Assembly: GCF_039535235.1 (NCBI RefSeq)
Contig: NZ_BAAAWU010000001.1
Coordinates: 3,224,001-3,288,000 of the forward strand
DNA from: Streptomyces roseoviridis
GTDB taxonomy: Bacteria; Actinomycetota; Actinomycetes; Streptomycetales; Streptomycetaceae
Direction of reading: 5' to 3'
Length of the DNA stretch: 64,000 nt
Part shown: piece by piece, positions 35,087-44,104 of the stretch
How the letters are laid out: every line of letters starts with the position of its first letter
How positions within the stretch are numbered: the stretch's first letter is position 1
Program-made: the position numbers and the translations under genes
Notes under the pieces: model-generated
What the model saw: only the letters and a program-made list of their open reading frames with translations
The model's database searches: none
Told to the model about the DNA's origin: nothing

Positions 35087-37002
35087 GCGGGGGCTTCCTC
35101 CTGGGCTTCGGTCGGTACGTCGGCCCGTTCCCCGGGCTGTACGACGGCGAGCAGGGCACCGACCTCGACCTGGCGGCCGGGGGCGGCGTGGAGCGCGGTG
35201 AGCGTGCCGGAGGCGGGCGCGGCGACCCGGTGTTCCATCTTCATGGCCTCCAGCCAGAGCAGGGGCTGTCCGGCCGTGACCCGGTCGCCGACGGCGAGGC
35301 CGTCGGCGACGCGGACGACGGTGCCGGGCATGGGGGCGAGCAGGGAGCCGGGGGCGGTCTGCTCGCGGGGGTCGGTGAAGCGGGGGCGGACGGCGAGCCG
35401 GTGCGGGCCGACGTGGACGGTGCCGTCGGGGTACGCGGTCACGTCGTAGTCCCGCGCCACTCGGTCGACTTCGAGGCGTACGCGGTCGGGGGCGGCCGCC
35501 AGGACGCGGACGCCCGGCGGGGACGTCACCTCGTGGCCGCCGCCGCGCAGGGGCCGGTAGCGCACCTCGTGGGGGCCGTAGGTCCGCGTCTCGTCCTGGG
35601 AGCGGACGTTGCGCCAGCCGCCGCCGAAGCGGCCCCGGCGGGCGGCGGCTGCGGCGAGCGCGGCGGCGACGGCGGCGTGCGCCCCGCCGTCCCGGGGGCG
35701 GGTCAGCTCGTCGAGGTGGCGCTCGTAGAAGCCGGTGCCGAGCAGGGCGGGGTCCTGGAAGCCGGGGTGCCGCAGGGAGGCGACGAGCAGGTCCCGGTTG
35801 GTGACCGGCCCGTGGATCCGGGCGCGGTCGAGGACCTGGGCCAGCTTGCGCACGGCGGCGGCGCGGGTGGGCGCGGTGACGACGACCTTGGCGAGCATGG
35901 CGTCGTAGTGCACGGAGACGGAGTCGCCGCAGGCGTAGCCGGTGTCGACCCGCACACCGGGCCCGGCCGGGAACTCCAGGGCGTGCAGCACTCCGGTCTG
36001 CGGGGCCCAGTCGGCGGCCGGGTCCTCCGCGTAGAGCCGGGCCTCGACGGCGTGGCCGTGCGCCCGCGGGGGCTCGGGGTCGAGGGCGGCGCCCTCGGCG
36101 ACCTGGATCTGGAGGGCGACCAGGTCGACGCCGTGGACCTGCTCGGTGACCGGGTGCTCGACCTGGAGGCGGGTGTTCATCTCCAGGAAGTGCGCCCGGC
36201 CGTCGGCGACGAGGAACTCGACCGTGCCCGCACCGACGTAGCCGACCGCCTTCGCGGCCGTCGCCGAGCGCTCGTACAGCTCCTCGACGAGCGCGGCGGG
36301 CAGGCCGGGTGCCGGGGCCTCCTCGATGACCTTCTGGTGGCGGCGCTGGAGGGAGCAGTCGCGGGTGCCGAGGGTCCACACGGTGCCGTGGGTGTCGGCG
36401 AGGACCTGCACCTCGACGTGGCGGCCGTTCTCCACGTACGGCTCGACGAACACCTCGCCGTCCCCGAAGGCGCTCGCCGCCTCGGCCGACGCCGCGGCCA
36501 ACTCCCCCGACAGCGCTGAGAGTTCGCGCACGACGCGCATGCCGCGGCCGCCTCCGCCGGCCGCCGCCTTCACCAGGACCGGCAGGTCGGCCTCGGTGAC
36601 GTCGGCCAGGGGCCGGACGCCCATGAGTTCCTTGGCCCGGGTCTTGGACGCCATGGCCTCGATCGCCCCGGGCGGCGGCCCGATCCACACCAGGCCGGCG
36701 TCGATCACCGCCTGCGCGAACTCCGCGTTCTCGGAGAGGAATCCGTAGCCGGGGTGGACGGCGTCGGCACCGGCCGCGAGGGCGGCCGCCACCACCAGAT
36801 CGCCGCGCAGATAGGTGTCCGCGGGCGCCGCCCCGGGCAGCCGTACGGCCGCGTCGGCCTCCCGTACGTGCAGGGCGCCGGCGTCCGGGTCGGAGTACAC
36901 CGCCACGGTCGCGATGCCGAGGTCCCGGCAGGTGCGGAAGACCCGGCAGGCGATCTCGCCCCGGTTCGCGACCAGGACGGTGGAGATCGGTCGATCGGTC
37001 AT
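35083..37002 (-). CDS. Acyl-CoA carboxylase alpha subunit (biotin carboxylase-BCCP fusion)
   Basis: A 639-residue biotin-dependent carboxylase alpha chain. It contains the biotin carboxylase N domain (VLVANRGEIACRV, HPGYGFLSENAEFA), ATP grasp (VLVKAAAGGGGRGMRVV, DCSLQRRHQKVIEEAP, FLEMNTRLQVEHPVTE), and C-terminal BCCP with biotinyl Lys588 (EAMKMEH). Between ASKTRAKELM and GVRPLADV the usual linker seems a few residues short. It carboxylates BCCP for the beta subunit encoded just upstream. The overlap with the dehydrogenase implies coupled translation. Confidence 0.93.
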   Translation of the reverse strand: MTDRPISTVLVANRGEIACRVFRTCRDLGIATVAVYSDPDAGALHVREADAAVRLPGAAPADTYLRGDLVVAAALAAGADAVHPGYGFLSENAEFAQAVIDAGLVWIGPPPGAIEAMASKTRAKELMGVRPLADVTEADLPVLVKAAAGGGGRGMRVVRELSALSGELAAASAEAASAFGDGEVFVEPYVENGRHVEVQVLADTHGTVWTLGTRDCSLQRRHQKVIEEAPAPGLPAALVEELYERSATAAKAVGYVGAGTVEFLVADGRAHFLEMNTRLQVEHPVTEQVHGVDLVALQIQVAEGAALDPEPPRAHGHAVEARLYAEDPAADWAPQTGVLHALEFPAGPGVRVDTGYACGDSVSVHYDAMLAKVVVTAPTRAAAVRKLAQVLDRARIHGPVTNRDLLVASLRHPGFQDPALLGTGFYERHLDELTRPRDGGAHAAVAAALAAAAARRGRFGGGWRNVRSQDETRTYGPHEVRYRPLRGGGHEVTSPPGVRVLAAAPDRVRLEVDRVARDYDVTAYPDGTVHVGPHRLAVRPRFTDPREQTAPGSLLAPMPGTVVRVADGLAVGDRVTAGQPLLWLEAMKMEHRVAAPASGTLTALHAAPGRQVEVGALLAVVQPGERADVPTEAQEEAPA

Positions 37003-37009
37003 CAGTGCC

Positions 37010-38614
37010 TCACATCCTGAAGACGCCGAAGCCGCCGCGCGCGCCCTCGACCGGTGCCGTGTGGATCGCGGACAGGCACAGCCCGAGGACGGTGCGCGTG
37101 TCGCGCGGGTCGATGACCCCGTCGTCGTACAGCCGCCCGGAGAGGAACATGGGCAGCGACTCCGCCTCGATCTGTGCCTCCACCATGGCGCGCAGACCGG
37201 CGTCGGCCTCCTCGTCGTACGGCTGCCCCTTGGCCGCCGCCGAGGCGCGGGCGACGATCGACAGGACGCCGGCGAGCTGCTGCGGGCCCATGACGGCGGA
37301 CTTCGCGCTCGGCCAGGCGAAGAGGAACCGCGGGTCGTAGGCCCGGCCGCACATGCCGTAGTGCCCGGCGCCGTAGCTCGCCCCCATGAGGACCGACAGG
37401 TGGGGCACGCGCGAGTTCGACACCGCGTTGATCATCATGGCGCCGTGCTTGATGATGCCGCCCTGCTCGTACTCCCTGCCGACCATGTAGCCGGTGGTGT
37501 TGTGCAGGAAGACCAGCGGGATGTCCCGCTGGTTGGCGAGCTGGATGAACTGGGCGGCCTTCTGCGACTCGGCGGAGAAGAGCACGCCCCGGGCGTTGGC
37601 GAGGATGCCGACCGGGTAGCCGTGCAGGCGCGCCCAGCCCGTCGTGAGCGAGGACCCGTACAGCGGCTTGAACTCGTCGAAGTCGGAGCCGTCGACGATC
37701 CGGGCGATGACCTCGCGCGGGTCGAAGGGGGTCTTGAGGTCGCCGGGGACGATGCCGAGGAGCTCCTCCTCGTCGTACTTCGGCGGTGCGACCGCGAACG
37801 GCTCGGGATCGGGGTGGGCCTTGCGGTGGTTGAGGCGGGCCACGATCCGCCGGGCCTGGCGCAGGGCGTCGGCCTCGTCGACGGCGTAGTGGTCGGCGAG
37901 GCCGCTGGTCCGCGCGTGCATCTCGGCGCCGCCGAGCGACTCGTCGTCGCTCTCCTCCCCCGTGGCCATCTTCACCAGCGGCGGCCCGCCCAGGAAGACC
38001 TTCGACCGCTCTTTGATCATCACGGTGTGGTCGGACATGCCGGGCACGTAGGCGCCGCCGGCCGTCGAGTTGCCGAAGACGACCGCGATCGTGGGAATGC
38101 CGGCGGCCGACAGGCGGGTGAGGTCGCGGAACAGCGCCCCGCCCGGGATGAAGATCTCCTTCTGGGAGGAGAGGTCCGCTCCGCCGGACTCGACGAGCGA
38201 GACGACCGGCAGCCGGTTGGCGTACGCGATCTCGTTGGCGCGCAGCGCCTTCTTCAGGGTCCAGGGGTTGGAGGCGCCGCCGCGCACGGTGGGGTCGTTG
38301 GCGGTGATCAGGCACTCGACGCCCTCGATCACCCCGATGCCGGTGACCAGCGAGGCGCCGACCGGGTGGTCGCTGCCCCAGGCGGCGAGCGGGGACAGTT
38401 CGAGGAACGGCGAGTCCGGATCGACGAGCAGCTCGATCCGCTCGCGGGCGAGCAGCTTGCCGCGCCCCCGGTGCCGCTCGGTGTACTTCTCGCCGCCGCC
38501 GGCGAGCGCCTTGGCGTGTTCGGCGTCGAGCGCCGCCAGCTTCTCCAGCATCGCCTCGCGGGCGGCCGCGTAGTCGGGTCCGCCGGTGTCGAGGGCGGAG
38601 GCGAGGACGGTCAC
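37010..38614 (-). CDS. Acyl-CoA carboxylase beta subunit (carboxyltransferase)
   Basis: A 534-residue carboxyltransferase from GTG 38614, which overlaps the preceding stop (GTGA). Typical features: GRGKLLARERIELLVDPDSPFLELS at the N-terminus, crotonase-type oxyanion turns in VVSLVESGGADLSSQ and FGNSTAGGAYVPGMSD, and the C-terminal NTTGYMVGREYEQGGIIKHGAMM and MGASYGAGHYGMCGRAYDPRFLFAWPSA. This subtype matches methylcrotonyl/geranyl-CoA carboxylase beta chains better than acetyl- or propionyl-CoA ones. It pairs with the alpha chain 7 bp downstream. Confidence 0.92.
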   Translation of the reverse strand: MTVLASALDTGGPDYAAAREAMLEKLAALDAEHAKALAGGGEKYTERHRGRGKLLARERIELLVDPDSPFLELSPLAAWGSDHPVGASLVTGIGVIEGVECLITANDPTVRGGASNPWTLKKALRANEIAYANRLPVVSLVESGGADLSSQKEIFIPGGALFRDLTRLSAAGIPTIAVVFGNSTAGGAYVPGMSDHTVMIKERSKVFLGGPPLVKMATGEESDDESLGGAEMHARTSGLADHYAVDEADALRQARRIVARLNHRKAHPDPEPFAVAPPKYDEEELLGIVPGDLKTPFDPREVIARIVDGSDFDEFKPLYGSSLTTGWARLHGYPVGILANARGVLFSAESQKAAQFIQLANQRDIPLVFLHNTTGYMVGREYEQGGIIKHGAMMINAVSNSRVPHLSVLMGASYGAGHYGMCGRAYDPRFLFAWPSAKSAVMGPQQLAGVLSIVARASAAAKGQPYDEEADAGLRAMVEAQIEAESLPMFLSGRLYDDGVIDPRDTRTVLGLCLSAIHTAPVEGARGGFGVFRM

Positions 38615-40290
38615 AGCAGTACCTCCGGTACGTCGAGGTGGCGGGAGCGCAGCCATTCCCCGAGGGCCTTGGCCTGGGGGTCGAAGCGGGCCCGGGAGGC
38701 GACGCCCTCGCCGAGCAGTCCGGTGACGGTGAAGTTCAGCGCCCTGAGCCCGGGCAGCACGTGCCGCTCGACCGGGAGCCGCTTCGTCTCGGGAAGCAGT
38801 TCCCGGAAGCGGTCGGCGGTGAGGGCGTGCACGAGCCAGCGCCACTCCTCCTCCGTGCGGACCCACACGCCGACGTTGGCGTCGCCGCCCTTGTCGCCGC
38901 TGCGGGCCCCGGCGATCCGGCCGAGCGGCACGCGCCGCACGGGCCCGGGCGGGAGCGGCGGCGGAAGGCCGGGGCCGGGCACCGGTTCCAGGGGCCGGGT
39001 CCTCGGCGGTACGGGGACGGGCAGGCGGGTCCCGTCCGGGAGCACGGCCGTGTGCGGGACCTCGCCGACGGGCACGTACGCGCTCTCGAAGACCCCGTAG
39101 GGGGTGCCCTTGCCGGGCGGGGCGGTGACGTGGAAGCCCGGGTAGCTCGCGAGGGCGAGTTCGATCGCGGCCCCGGTCAGGGTGCGGCCGGCCTTCTCGG
39201 GGTCGGGGTCGCGCACGACCAGCCGGAGCAGGGCGCTGGCCGTCTCCTCGGTGGCGGCGTCCTCCCGGTCGGTGCGCACCAGCTCCCAACGCACCTCGCG
39301 CGGGGCCGCCTTGGCGAGCGCGTCGGTGATCTGGTCCTGCACCAGGGCCGCTTTGGCCTCGATGTCGAGGCCGGTGAGCACGAAGACGACCTCGTTGCGG
39401 AAGCCGCCGAGCCGGCAGAGCCCGGCCTTGAGCGCCGGCGGCGGCGCCTCGCCCCGCACGCCGTCGATCCGGACCCGGTCGGGGCCCTCCTGCGTGAGCT
39501 GGACGGTGTCGAGGCGGGCGGTGACGTCGGGCCCGGCGTAGCGGGCGCCGGCGGTCTCGTAGAGGAGCTGCGCGGTGACGGTGCCGGTGTCGACGAGGCC
39601 GCCCGTGCCCGGGTGCTTGGTGATCACGGCGCTGCCGTCGGCGTGCAGTTCGGCGAGGGGGAAGCCGGGGCGGCGGAGGGCGGCCGGGTCGTGGTCGGTG
39701 AAGAAGGCGTAGTTGCCGCCGGTGGCCTGGGTGCCGCACTCCAGGACGTGCCCGGCGACGACCGCGCCGGCCAGTTCGTCGTACGCCTCGGGCCCCCAGC
39801 CGAAGAACCACTGCGCGGGCCCGGTGACGAGCGCGGCGTCGGTGACCCGCCCGGTGACGACGACATCCGCGCCGGCCGCGAGGCAGGCGGCGATGCCGCC
39901 GCCGCCCAGGTAGGCGTTGGCCGCCAGGACGTCCGGCCGCGGCGGCAGCCGGTCGCCCTCGACGTGGGCGATCCGGGCCGGGACGCCCAGCCGGCCGGCG
40001 AGGGCGCGCAGGGCGTCGGCGAGACCGGCCGGGTTCAGCCCGCCGGCGTTGGCCACGATCCGCACCCCGCGCTCGTGGGCGAGGCCGAGGCCCTCCTCCA
40101 TCTGGCGCAGGAAGGTCTTCGCGTATCCGGCGGACGGGTCCTTCAGGAGGTCGCGGCCGAGGATGAGCATGGTCAGTTCGGCGAGGTAGTCGCCGGTGAG
40201 GACGTCGAGCTCGCCGCCGGTGAGCATCTCGCGGACCGCGTCGAATCGGTCGCCGTAGAAGCCGGAGGCGTTTCCGATCCGCAGGATCAC
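38611..40290 (-). CDS. AtuA-like DUF1446 protein
   Basis: A 559-residue protein of the acyclic terpene utilisation AtuA family (DUF1446). The GTG at 40290 is preceded by GGGAG and overlaps the upstream stop. Order: ILRIGNASGFYGDR, VLTGDYLAELTMLILGRD, ANAGGLNPAG, VVTGRVTDAALVTGPA, VLECGTQATGGNYAFF, then a C-terminal domain with GARSGDKGGDANVGVWV. Its reaction is not known; in Pseudomonas it is required for growth on citronellol-type compounds. Placement between a DinB-like protein and a carboxylase matches Atu/Liu-like gene sets. Confidence 0.85.
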   Translation of the reverse strand: MILRIGNASGFYGDRFDAVREMLTGGELDVLTGDYLAELTMLILGRDLLKDPSAGYAKTFLRQMEEGLGLAHERGVRIVANAGGLNPAGLADALRALAGRLGVPARIAHVEGDRLPPRPDVLAANAYLGGGGIAACLAAGADVVVTGRVTDAALVTGPAQWFFGWGPEAYDELAGAVVAGHVLECGTQATGGNYAFFTDHDPAALRRPGFPLAELHADGSAVITKHPGTGGLVDTGTVTAQLLYETAGARYAGPDVTARLDTVQLTQEGPDRVRIDGVRGEAPPPALKAGLCRLGGFRNEVVFVLTGLDIEAKAALVQDQITDALAKAAPREVRWELVRTDREDAATEETASALLRLVVRDPDPEKAGRTLTGAAIELALASYPGFHVTAPPGKGTPYGVFESAYVPVGEVPHTAVLPDGTRLPVPVPPRTRPLEPVPGPGLPPPLPPGPVRRVPLGRIAGARSGDKGGDANVGVWVRTEEEWRWLVHALTADRFRELLPETKRLPVERHVLPGLRALNFTVTGLLGEGVASRARFDPQAKALGEWLRSRHLDVPEVLL

Positions 40291-41093
40291 GACCCGGCTC
40301 CCTTCGGGGCGCGCCCCGGCCCCGCCGGGCCGGCGAAGGCCTGGGCGATGTCCAGCCACGCGTCGGCGTCGGGGCCGTGCGCGACGAGGGCGGTGTCGGC
40401 GCGGTGCACGCGCTGGGTGACCAGGAGGCAGAAGTCGAGGGCCGGGCCGGTGATCGCCTGCGGGGCGTCGTCGGGCCCGAACGACCACACGGGGTCGCCG
40501 GACACCCCGTCGGGCGCGGCGAGTTCGAGACGGAAGGGCGCGGCGGGCGGGGTGAGTCCGCGCACCAGGTACGCGTAGTCGCGGGCCCGCAGGCCGATCC
40601 AGGCCACGTGCCGCAGCCGGGCCGTGGGCGCCCGCACCACCCCGAGGGCGTCGGCCACGTCCTGTCCGTGCGCCCAGGTCTCCATGAGCCGGGCGGTGGC
40701 GAGCGCCCCGGCGCTCATCGCGGGCCCGTACCAGGGCAACCGCGTACCCGGCGGCGCCTCGGCGAGCACCCGGTGCAGCCGCTCCCGCCCGTCCCGCCAG
40801 CGCGCGAGCAGCACGCCGGGCGGCAGTGCCGCGCCCTCCTCGGCCCCGTCGTCGACGAAGCGGTCCGGCGCGGCGAGGGCCTTCTCGACCTCGGCGGCGA
40901 AGGCGCCGGGATCGGTCGCGGCGAGCAGGGCGGCCGCGTCGGTCCAGGCGAGGTGGGCGATCTGATGGGCGACCGTCCATCCCGGCGCGGGCGTCGCCGC
41001 CGCCCACTGGTCGTCGGTCGCCTCCCGTACGAGGGCGTCGACGTCCTCGCTCTCGGCACGCAGGTCGGCAAGAACGCCGGCGGGGTCGGACAC
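40287..41093 (-). CDS. TIGR03084-type DinB-like metal-binding protein
   Basis: A 268-residue protein of the DinB/maleylpyruvate-isomerase superfamily. The N-terminal four-helix bundle carries probable metal ligands in APGWTVAHQIAHLAWTD and MSAGALATARLMETWAHGQDVADAL (His, Glu/His). The C-terminal part is the family-specific domain. It is the first gene of the five-gene operon. Function is unknown; it may be a thiol-dependent isomerase or hydrolase. A palindromic operator lies about 70 bp upstream. Confidence 0.8.
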   Translation of the reverse strand: MSDPAGVLADLRAESEDVDALVREATDDQWAAATPAPGWTVAHQIAHLAWTDAAALLAATDPGAFAAEVEKALAAPDRFVDDGAEEGAALPPGVLLARWRDGRERLHRVLAEAPPGTRLPWYGPAMSAGALATARLMETWAHGQDVADALGVVRAPTARLRHVAWIGLRARDYAYLVRGLTPPAAPFRLELAAPDGVSGDPVWSFGPDDAPQAITGPALDFCLLVTQRVHRADTALVAHGPDADAWLDIAQAFAGPAGPGRAPKGAGS

Positions 41094-41157
41094 GGAGCGC
41101 TCCCCTCGGGGACGGGCGGGTCACGGACGTGCGTGAGGAGCATGGCAGCCGGGCCAG

Positions 41158-41180
41158 AAACAATCAAGCGTGCTTGCTTT
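41158..41180. promoter_or_regulatory. TetR operator-like palindrome (copy 2)
   Basis: The sequence AATCAAGCGTGCTTGCTT (41162-41179) contains CAAGC-GT-GCTTG with flanking AA/TT symmetry. It matches copy 1 at 27793-27810. It sits at the promoter of the carboxylase operon. The rest of 41094-41495 shows no gene. Confidence 0.65.
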
Positions 41181-41495
41181 AGATCTCCTCCTCTCGGGAC
41201 AGGGGGCGGCGCACAACCGTCGGCCGCCTCGGGGCGTCCAACTGTCCGTCCCCCACGGCCATCCCACGACGGGCACGAACACGGCATGCGCATCAGAGGC
41301 GACGGCGGACTCCGGCCTGACGACCGCGCCCGGACCCGCGGGGACCACTGACCCCGAGCGGGGCGGCCCGGTCCCGCAGGCGTGTCACGGCCCCTCGCGC
41401 GTCACCTGCCGTACAACCCTTGGCCATGCCCGGTCGTCGTACTGTTCGTTCCCGCCGCTTGCCGGCAGCACCCGACGTACGGCTGAGGACTCACC

Positions 41496-42650
41496 ATGCG
41501 AGGGAAAACCGCCGCGGTCACCTCGACCGCCGCGCTCCTCCTGACCGTTCCGGTCGCCGCGGTTCAGGCGGAACCGACGGCACCGGCCACGACGACGCCC
41601 GCTCCCGCGGCTCCGGCGGCGGATCACGCCGCGGCGACGGTCGACCTCGCGGCCTCGCTGGTCGCCGCCCCCGCCTCCGTCGCCCCGGGCGGCTTCTTCA
41701 AGCTGCGGGTCGGAGGAAAGATCGTGTCGGGCTCGGTGGACCAGCTGAACGTGACGGTCACGCTGCCGGCCGGCGTCACGTACGCGGAAAGCGACAGCGC
41801 GATCGCCTGCCGCCCGGGCGCGGACCGCCGGTCGTTCACCTGCCCCGCCCAGCCGCCGATGCCGTCGGGCTCCCTCGGCCTGCCCGTGACGCTGCGGGTC
41901 GACGAGGACGTGGCCGTCGGCACCGACCTGAACGTCACCGGCACGGTCACCCCGGTCGGCGCGACCGACGACGAGCCGGCGAACGACACCGCGACCACCA
42001 CCGTCAGGACCGCCCCCGGTGCCGACCTGGACGTGACGTGGAAGCCGGGTTCGGCGTCCCTGCGCACCGGCGAGGTCCGCACCGCCGAGCTCGTCGTGAC
42101 CAACAACGGCCCGGGCCCGGCCCCGGCGGTCGTGATCGCCGTGCACGTCGGCTACGACCACCCCGTGAGCACCTCCGACAAGCGCTGTTGGTGGGACCCC
42201 GGCACGGCCGTCTGCGAGGAGTACACCGCCCTCGCACCGGGCAGGAGCGTCACCTTCCCCTTCACCTTCACGTACGACAGGGCCGCGGCGGGCACCACGT
42301 ACAAGGTGTCGGCGAGTCTGTACGCCGACACGGCGAAGGACTCGGTGAGGGAGAACAACCAGGACGAGATAGCCGTCACGTACCTCGCGGGCGGGAAGCC
42401 GAAGCCCACGGACGGCCCGACGACGAAGCCGACCTCGACCCCGACCGCACGGCCGACGGCCCCGGCGTCCACCACGTCCGCCCCGCAGTCCTCGCACACC
42501 GGCCGGGGCACCGGAGGTGATCTGGCGGACACGGGCTCCGGCCCGCTGCCCGCGCTGGCCGGCACCGCGGCCGCCCTGGCCGCGGCCGGTGGCGTCCTGT
42601 TCGTCCGGGCCCGCAGGCGGGCCGGAAACGGAATCCGCCGGCGGCACTGA
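41496..42650 (+). CDS. Secreted cell-wall protein with LAxTG sortase signal
   Basis: A 384-residue exported protein: N-terminal signal peptide (MRGKTAAVTSTAALLLTVPVAAVQA), two DUF11-like beta-sandwich repeats (about 50-165 and 170-295), a Thr/Pro/Lys linker, then LADTG, a hydrophobic helix and RARRR tail. The LAxTG signal fits class E sortases of Streptomyces, so it should be linked to peptidoglycan. The function of the domains may be adhesion or structure; this is inferred. Confidence 0.8.
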   Translation: MRGKTAAVTSTAALLLTVPVAAVQAEPTAPATTTPAPAAPAADHAAATVDLAASLVAAPASVAPGGFFKLRVGGKIVSGSVDQLNVTVTLPAGVTYAESDSAIACRPGADRRSFTCPAQPPMPSGSLGLPVTLRVDEDVAVGTDLNVTGTVTPVGATDDEPANDTATTTVRTAPGADLDVTWKPGSASLRTGEVRTAELVVTNNGPGPAPAVVIAVHVGYDHPVSTSDKRCWWDPGTAVCEEYTALAPGRSVTFPFTFTYDRAAAGTTYKVSASLYADTAKDSVRENNQDEIAVTYLAGGKPKPTDGPTTKPTSTPTARPTAPASTTSAPQSSHTGRGTGGDLADTGSGPLPALAGTAAALAAAGGVLFVRARRRAGNGIRRRH

Positions 42651-42667
42651 CCCCGGGGAGCGTGCGG

Positions 42668-42847
42668 TCAGGCGCTGCGGCGGGGCCTCGGGACCAGCTC
42701 CCCGCCGCAGTTGGGGCAGACGTCGGCCATCGCGTCGGCGCACGGCACGCAGAAGGTGCACTCGTACGTACAGATCCGGGCGGGGGCGTCGACGGGCAGG
42801 GCGGTCGTCTCGCAGCGTTCGCAGCGTTCGCGCATCTCAAGGGCCAT
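42668..42847 (-). CDS. DUF1272 small Cys-rich protein
   Basis: A 59-residue protein starting MALEMRERCERC at 42847. Four Cys pairs (CERC, CTYEC, CVPC, CPNC) suggest one or two zinc sites. The family is short, widespread and of unknown function. It is tail-to-tail with the cell-wall protein gene, 17 bp apart. Confidence 0.85.
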   Translation of the reverse strand: MALEMRERCERCETTALPVDAPARICTYECTFCVPCADAMADVCPNCGGELVPRPRRSA

Positions 42848-42973
42848 GCCCCCATCCTGCGGACGGCCCGCGCACCGGGAAACCGGGCGCGGGCCAAAGA
42901 TCGACGGGATCCGGCCAGGGAGCCCGGCGGGGTGGCGCGGCCGGGCCACCCCGGGCCGCCGGGTCCGCCGGCG

Positions 42974-43915
42974 TCAGCGGGATCGGGACATCTGGGTCCG
43001 CACCGCGCCCATGCTCGCCGCGATGACCAGCGCGATCGCCACGGCGTCCGTCACGCCGAGCGCCTGGTGCAGGACGAGGAAGCCGGCGGTGGCGGCGATG
43101 GCCGGTTCCAGGCTCATGAGGATGGCGAAGGTGGGCGCGGGCAGGCGGCGCAGCGCGAGGAGTTCGAGGGTGTACGGCAGCACCGAGGACATCAGGGCGA
43201 CAGCGAGTCCGAGGCCGATCGTCGACGGGACGAGCAGCCGGTCACCCGCCTCCACGATGCCGAACGGCAGGCTGAGCACCGCGCCGAAGGCCATCGCGAG
43301 GGCCAGGCCGTCGGCCTGCGGGAAGCGGCGGCCGGTGCGGGCGCTGAAGACGATGTACGTGGCCCACATGGCGCCCGCCGCGAGCGCGAAGCCCGCACCG
43401 GCCGGGTCGAGCCGGTCGAAGCCGCCACCGTGGAGTCCGCCGCCGAGCAGGACGACGCCTCCGAGGGCGAGGCCCGCCCAGAGGAGGTTCACCAGGCGGC
43501 GCGAGGCGAGCACGGACAGGGCGAGCGGGCCGAGCACCTCCAGGGTGACGGCGGCGCCGAGCGGGATCCGGTCGACCGCGAGGTAGAAGAGGATGTTCAT
43601 GCCGGACATGGCGGCGCCGAAGGCGAGCACGGTGCCCCAGTCCGCGCGGCCGTACCCCTTGATCCTCGGCCGGCACACGGCCAGCAGGACGACGGCGGCG
43701 AGCACGAGCCGCAGGGTGACGACGCCGAGGGCGCCGGCCCTGGGCATCAGCAGCACCGCGAGGGCCGAGCCGAACTGGACGGACAGCCCGCCGGCGACGA
43801 CGAGGGCGACCGGTCCGAGCCGGCCGCCCCGGCGGCCCGCCCCCGCCTCGGGGGCCGAGGAGGCGGGAACGGTGGCCGAGGCCACGGCGGGTATGTCCTT
43901 GACCGGGCTGTCCAC
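42974..43915 (-). CDS. EamA-family (DMT) transporter
   Basis: A 313-residue membrane protein with about 10 TM segments in two EamA repeats, similar to RhtA-like amino-acid or metabolite exporters. The GTG at 43915 is chosen because AAGGAG lies 7 nt upstream; frames opening at 43969 would run through the operator. It is divergent from the LysR gene, with a dyad between them. The exported substrate is unknown. Confidence 0.85.
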   Translation of the reverse strand: MDSPVKDIPAVASATVPASSAPEAGAGRRGGRLGPVALVVAGGLSVQFGSALAVLLMPRAGALGVVTLRLVLAAVVLLAVCRPRIKGYGRADWGTVLAFGAAMSGMNILFYLAVDRIPLGAAVTLEVLGPLALSVLASRRLVNLLWAGLALGGVVLLGGGLHGGGFDRLDPAGAGFALAAGAMWATYIVFSARTGRRFPQADGLALAMAFGAVLSLPFGIVEAGDRLLVPSTIGLGLAVALMSSVLPYTLELLALRRLPAPTFAILMSLEPAIAATAGFLVLHQALGVTDAVAIALVIAASMGAVRTQMSRSR

Positions 43916-43971
43916 CGGCGTGCTCCTTGCCTTGCCTTGCTTCCCCTTGCGGGCCTTACCGACGATCATGA

Positions 43972-43987
43972 GTTCACTACACTGAAC
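43972..43987. promoter_or_regulatory. LysR-type operator between EamA and LysR genes
   Basis: GTTCACTACACTGAAC: arms GTTCA and TGAAC around 6 bp, containing a T-N11-A pattern typical of LysR sites. It is 57 bp from the EamA start. Confidence 0.6.
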
Positions 43988-44104
43988 CAATGGGTCCAGA
44001 GTAATGCACTCCCCGACGGGATGCCCCGACGCCCCCTCTTCACGCTACGAGTCAGAGCGCGCCGCCGTGAAATGCCGATTGCGCTGCGGTTATGCTCCCG
44101 ACGC

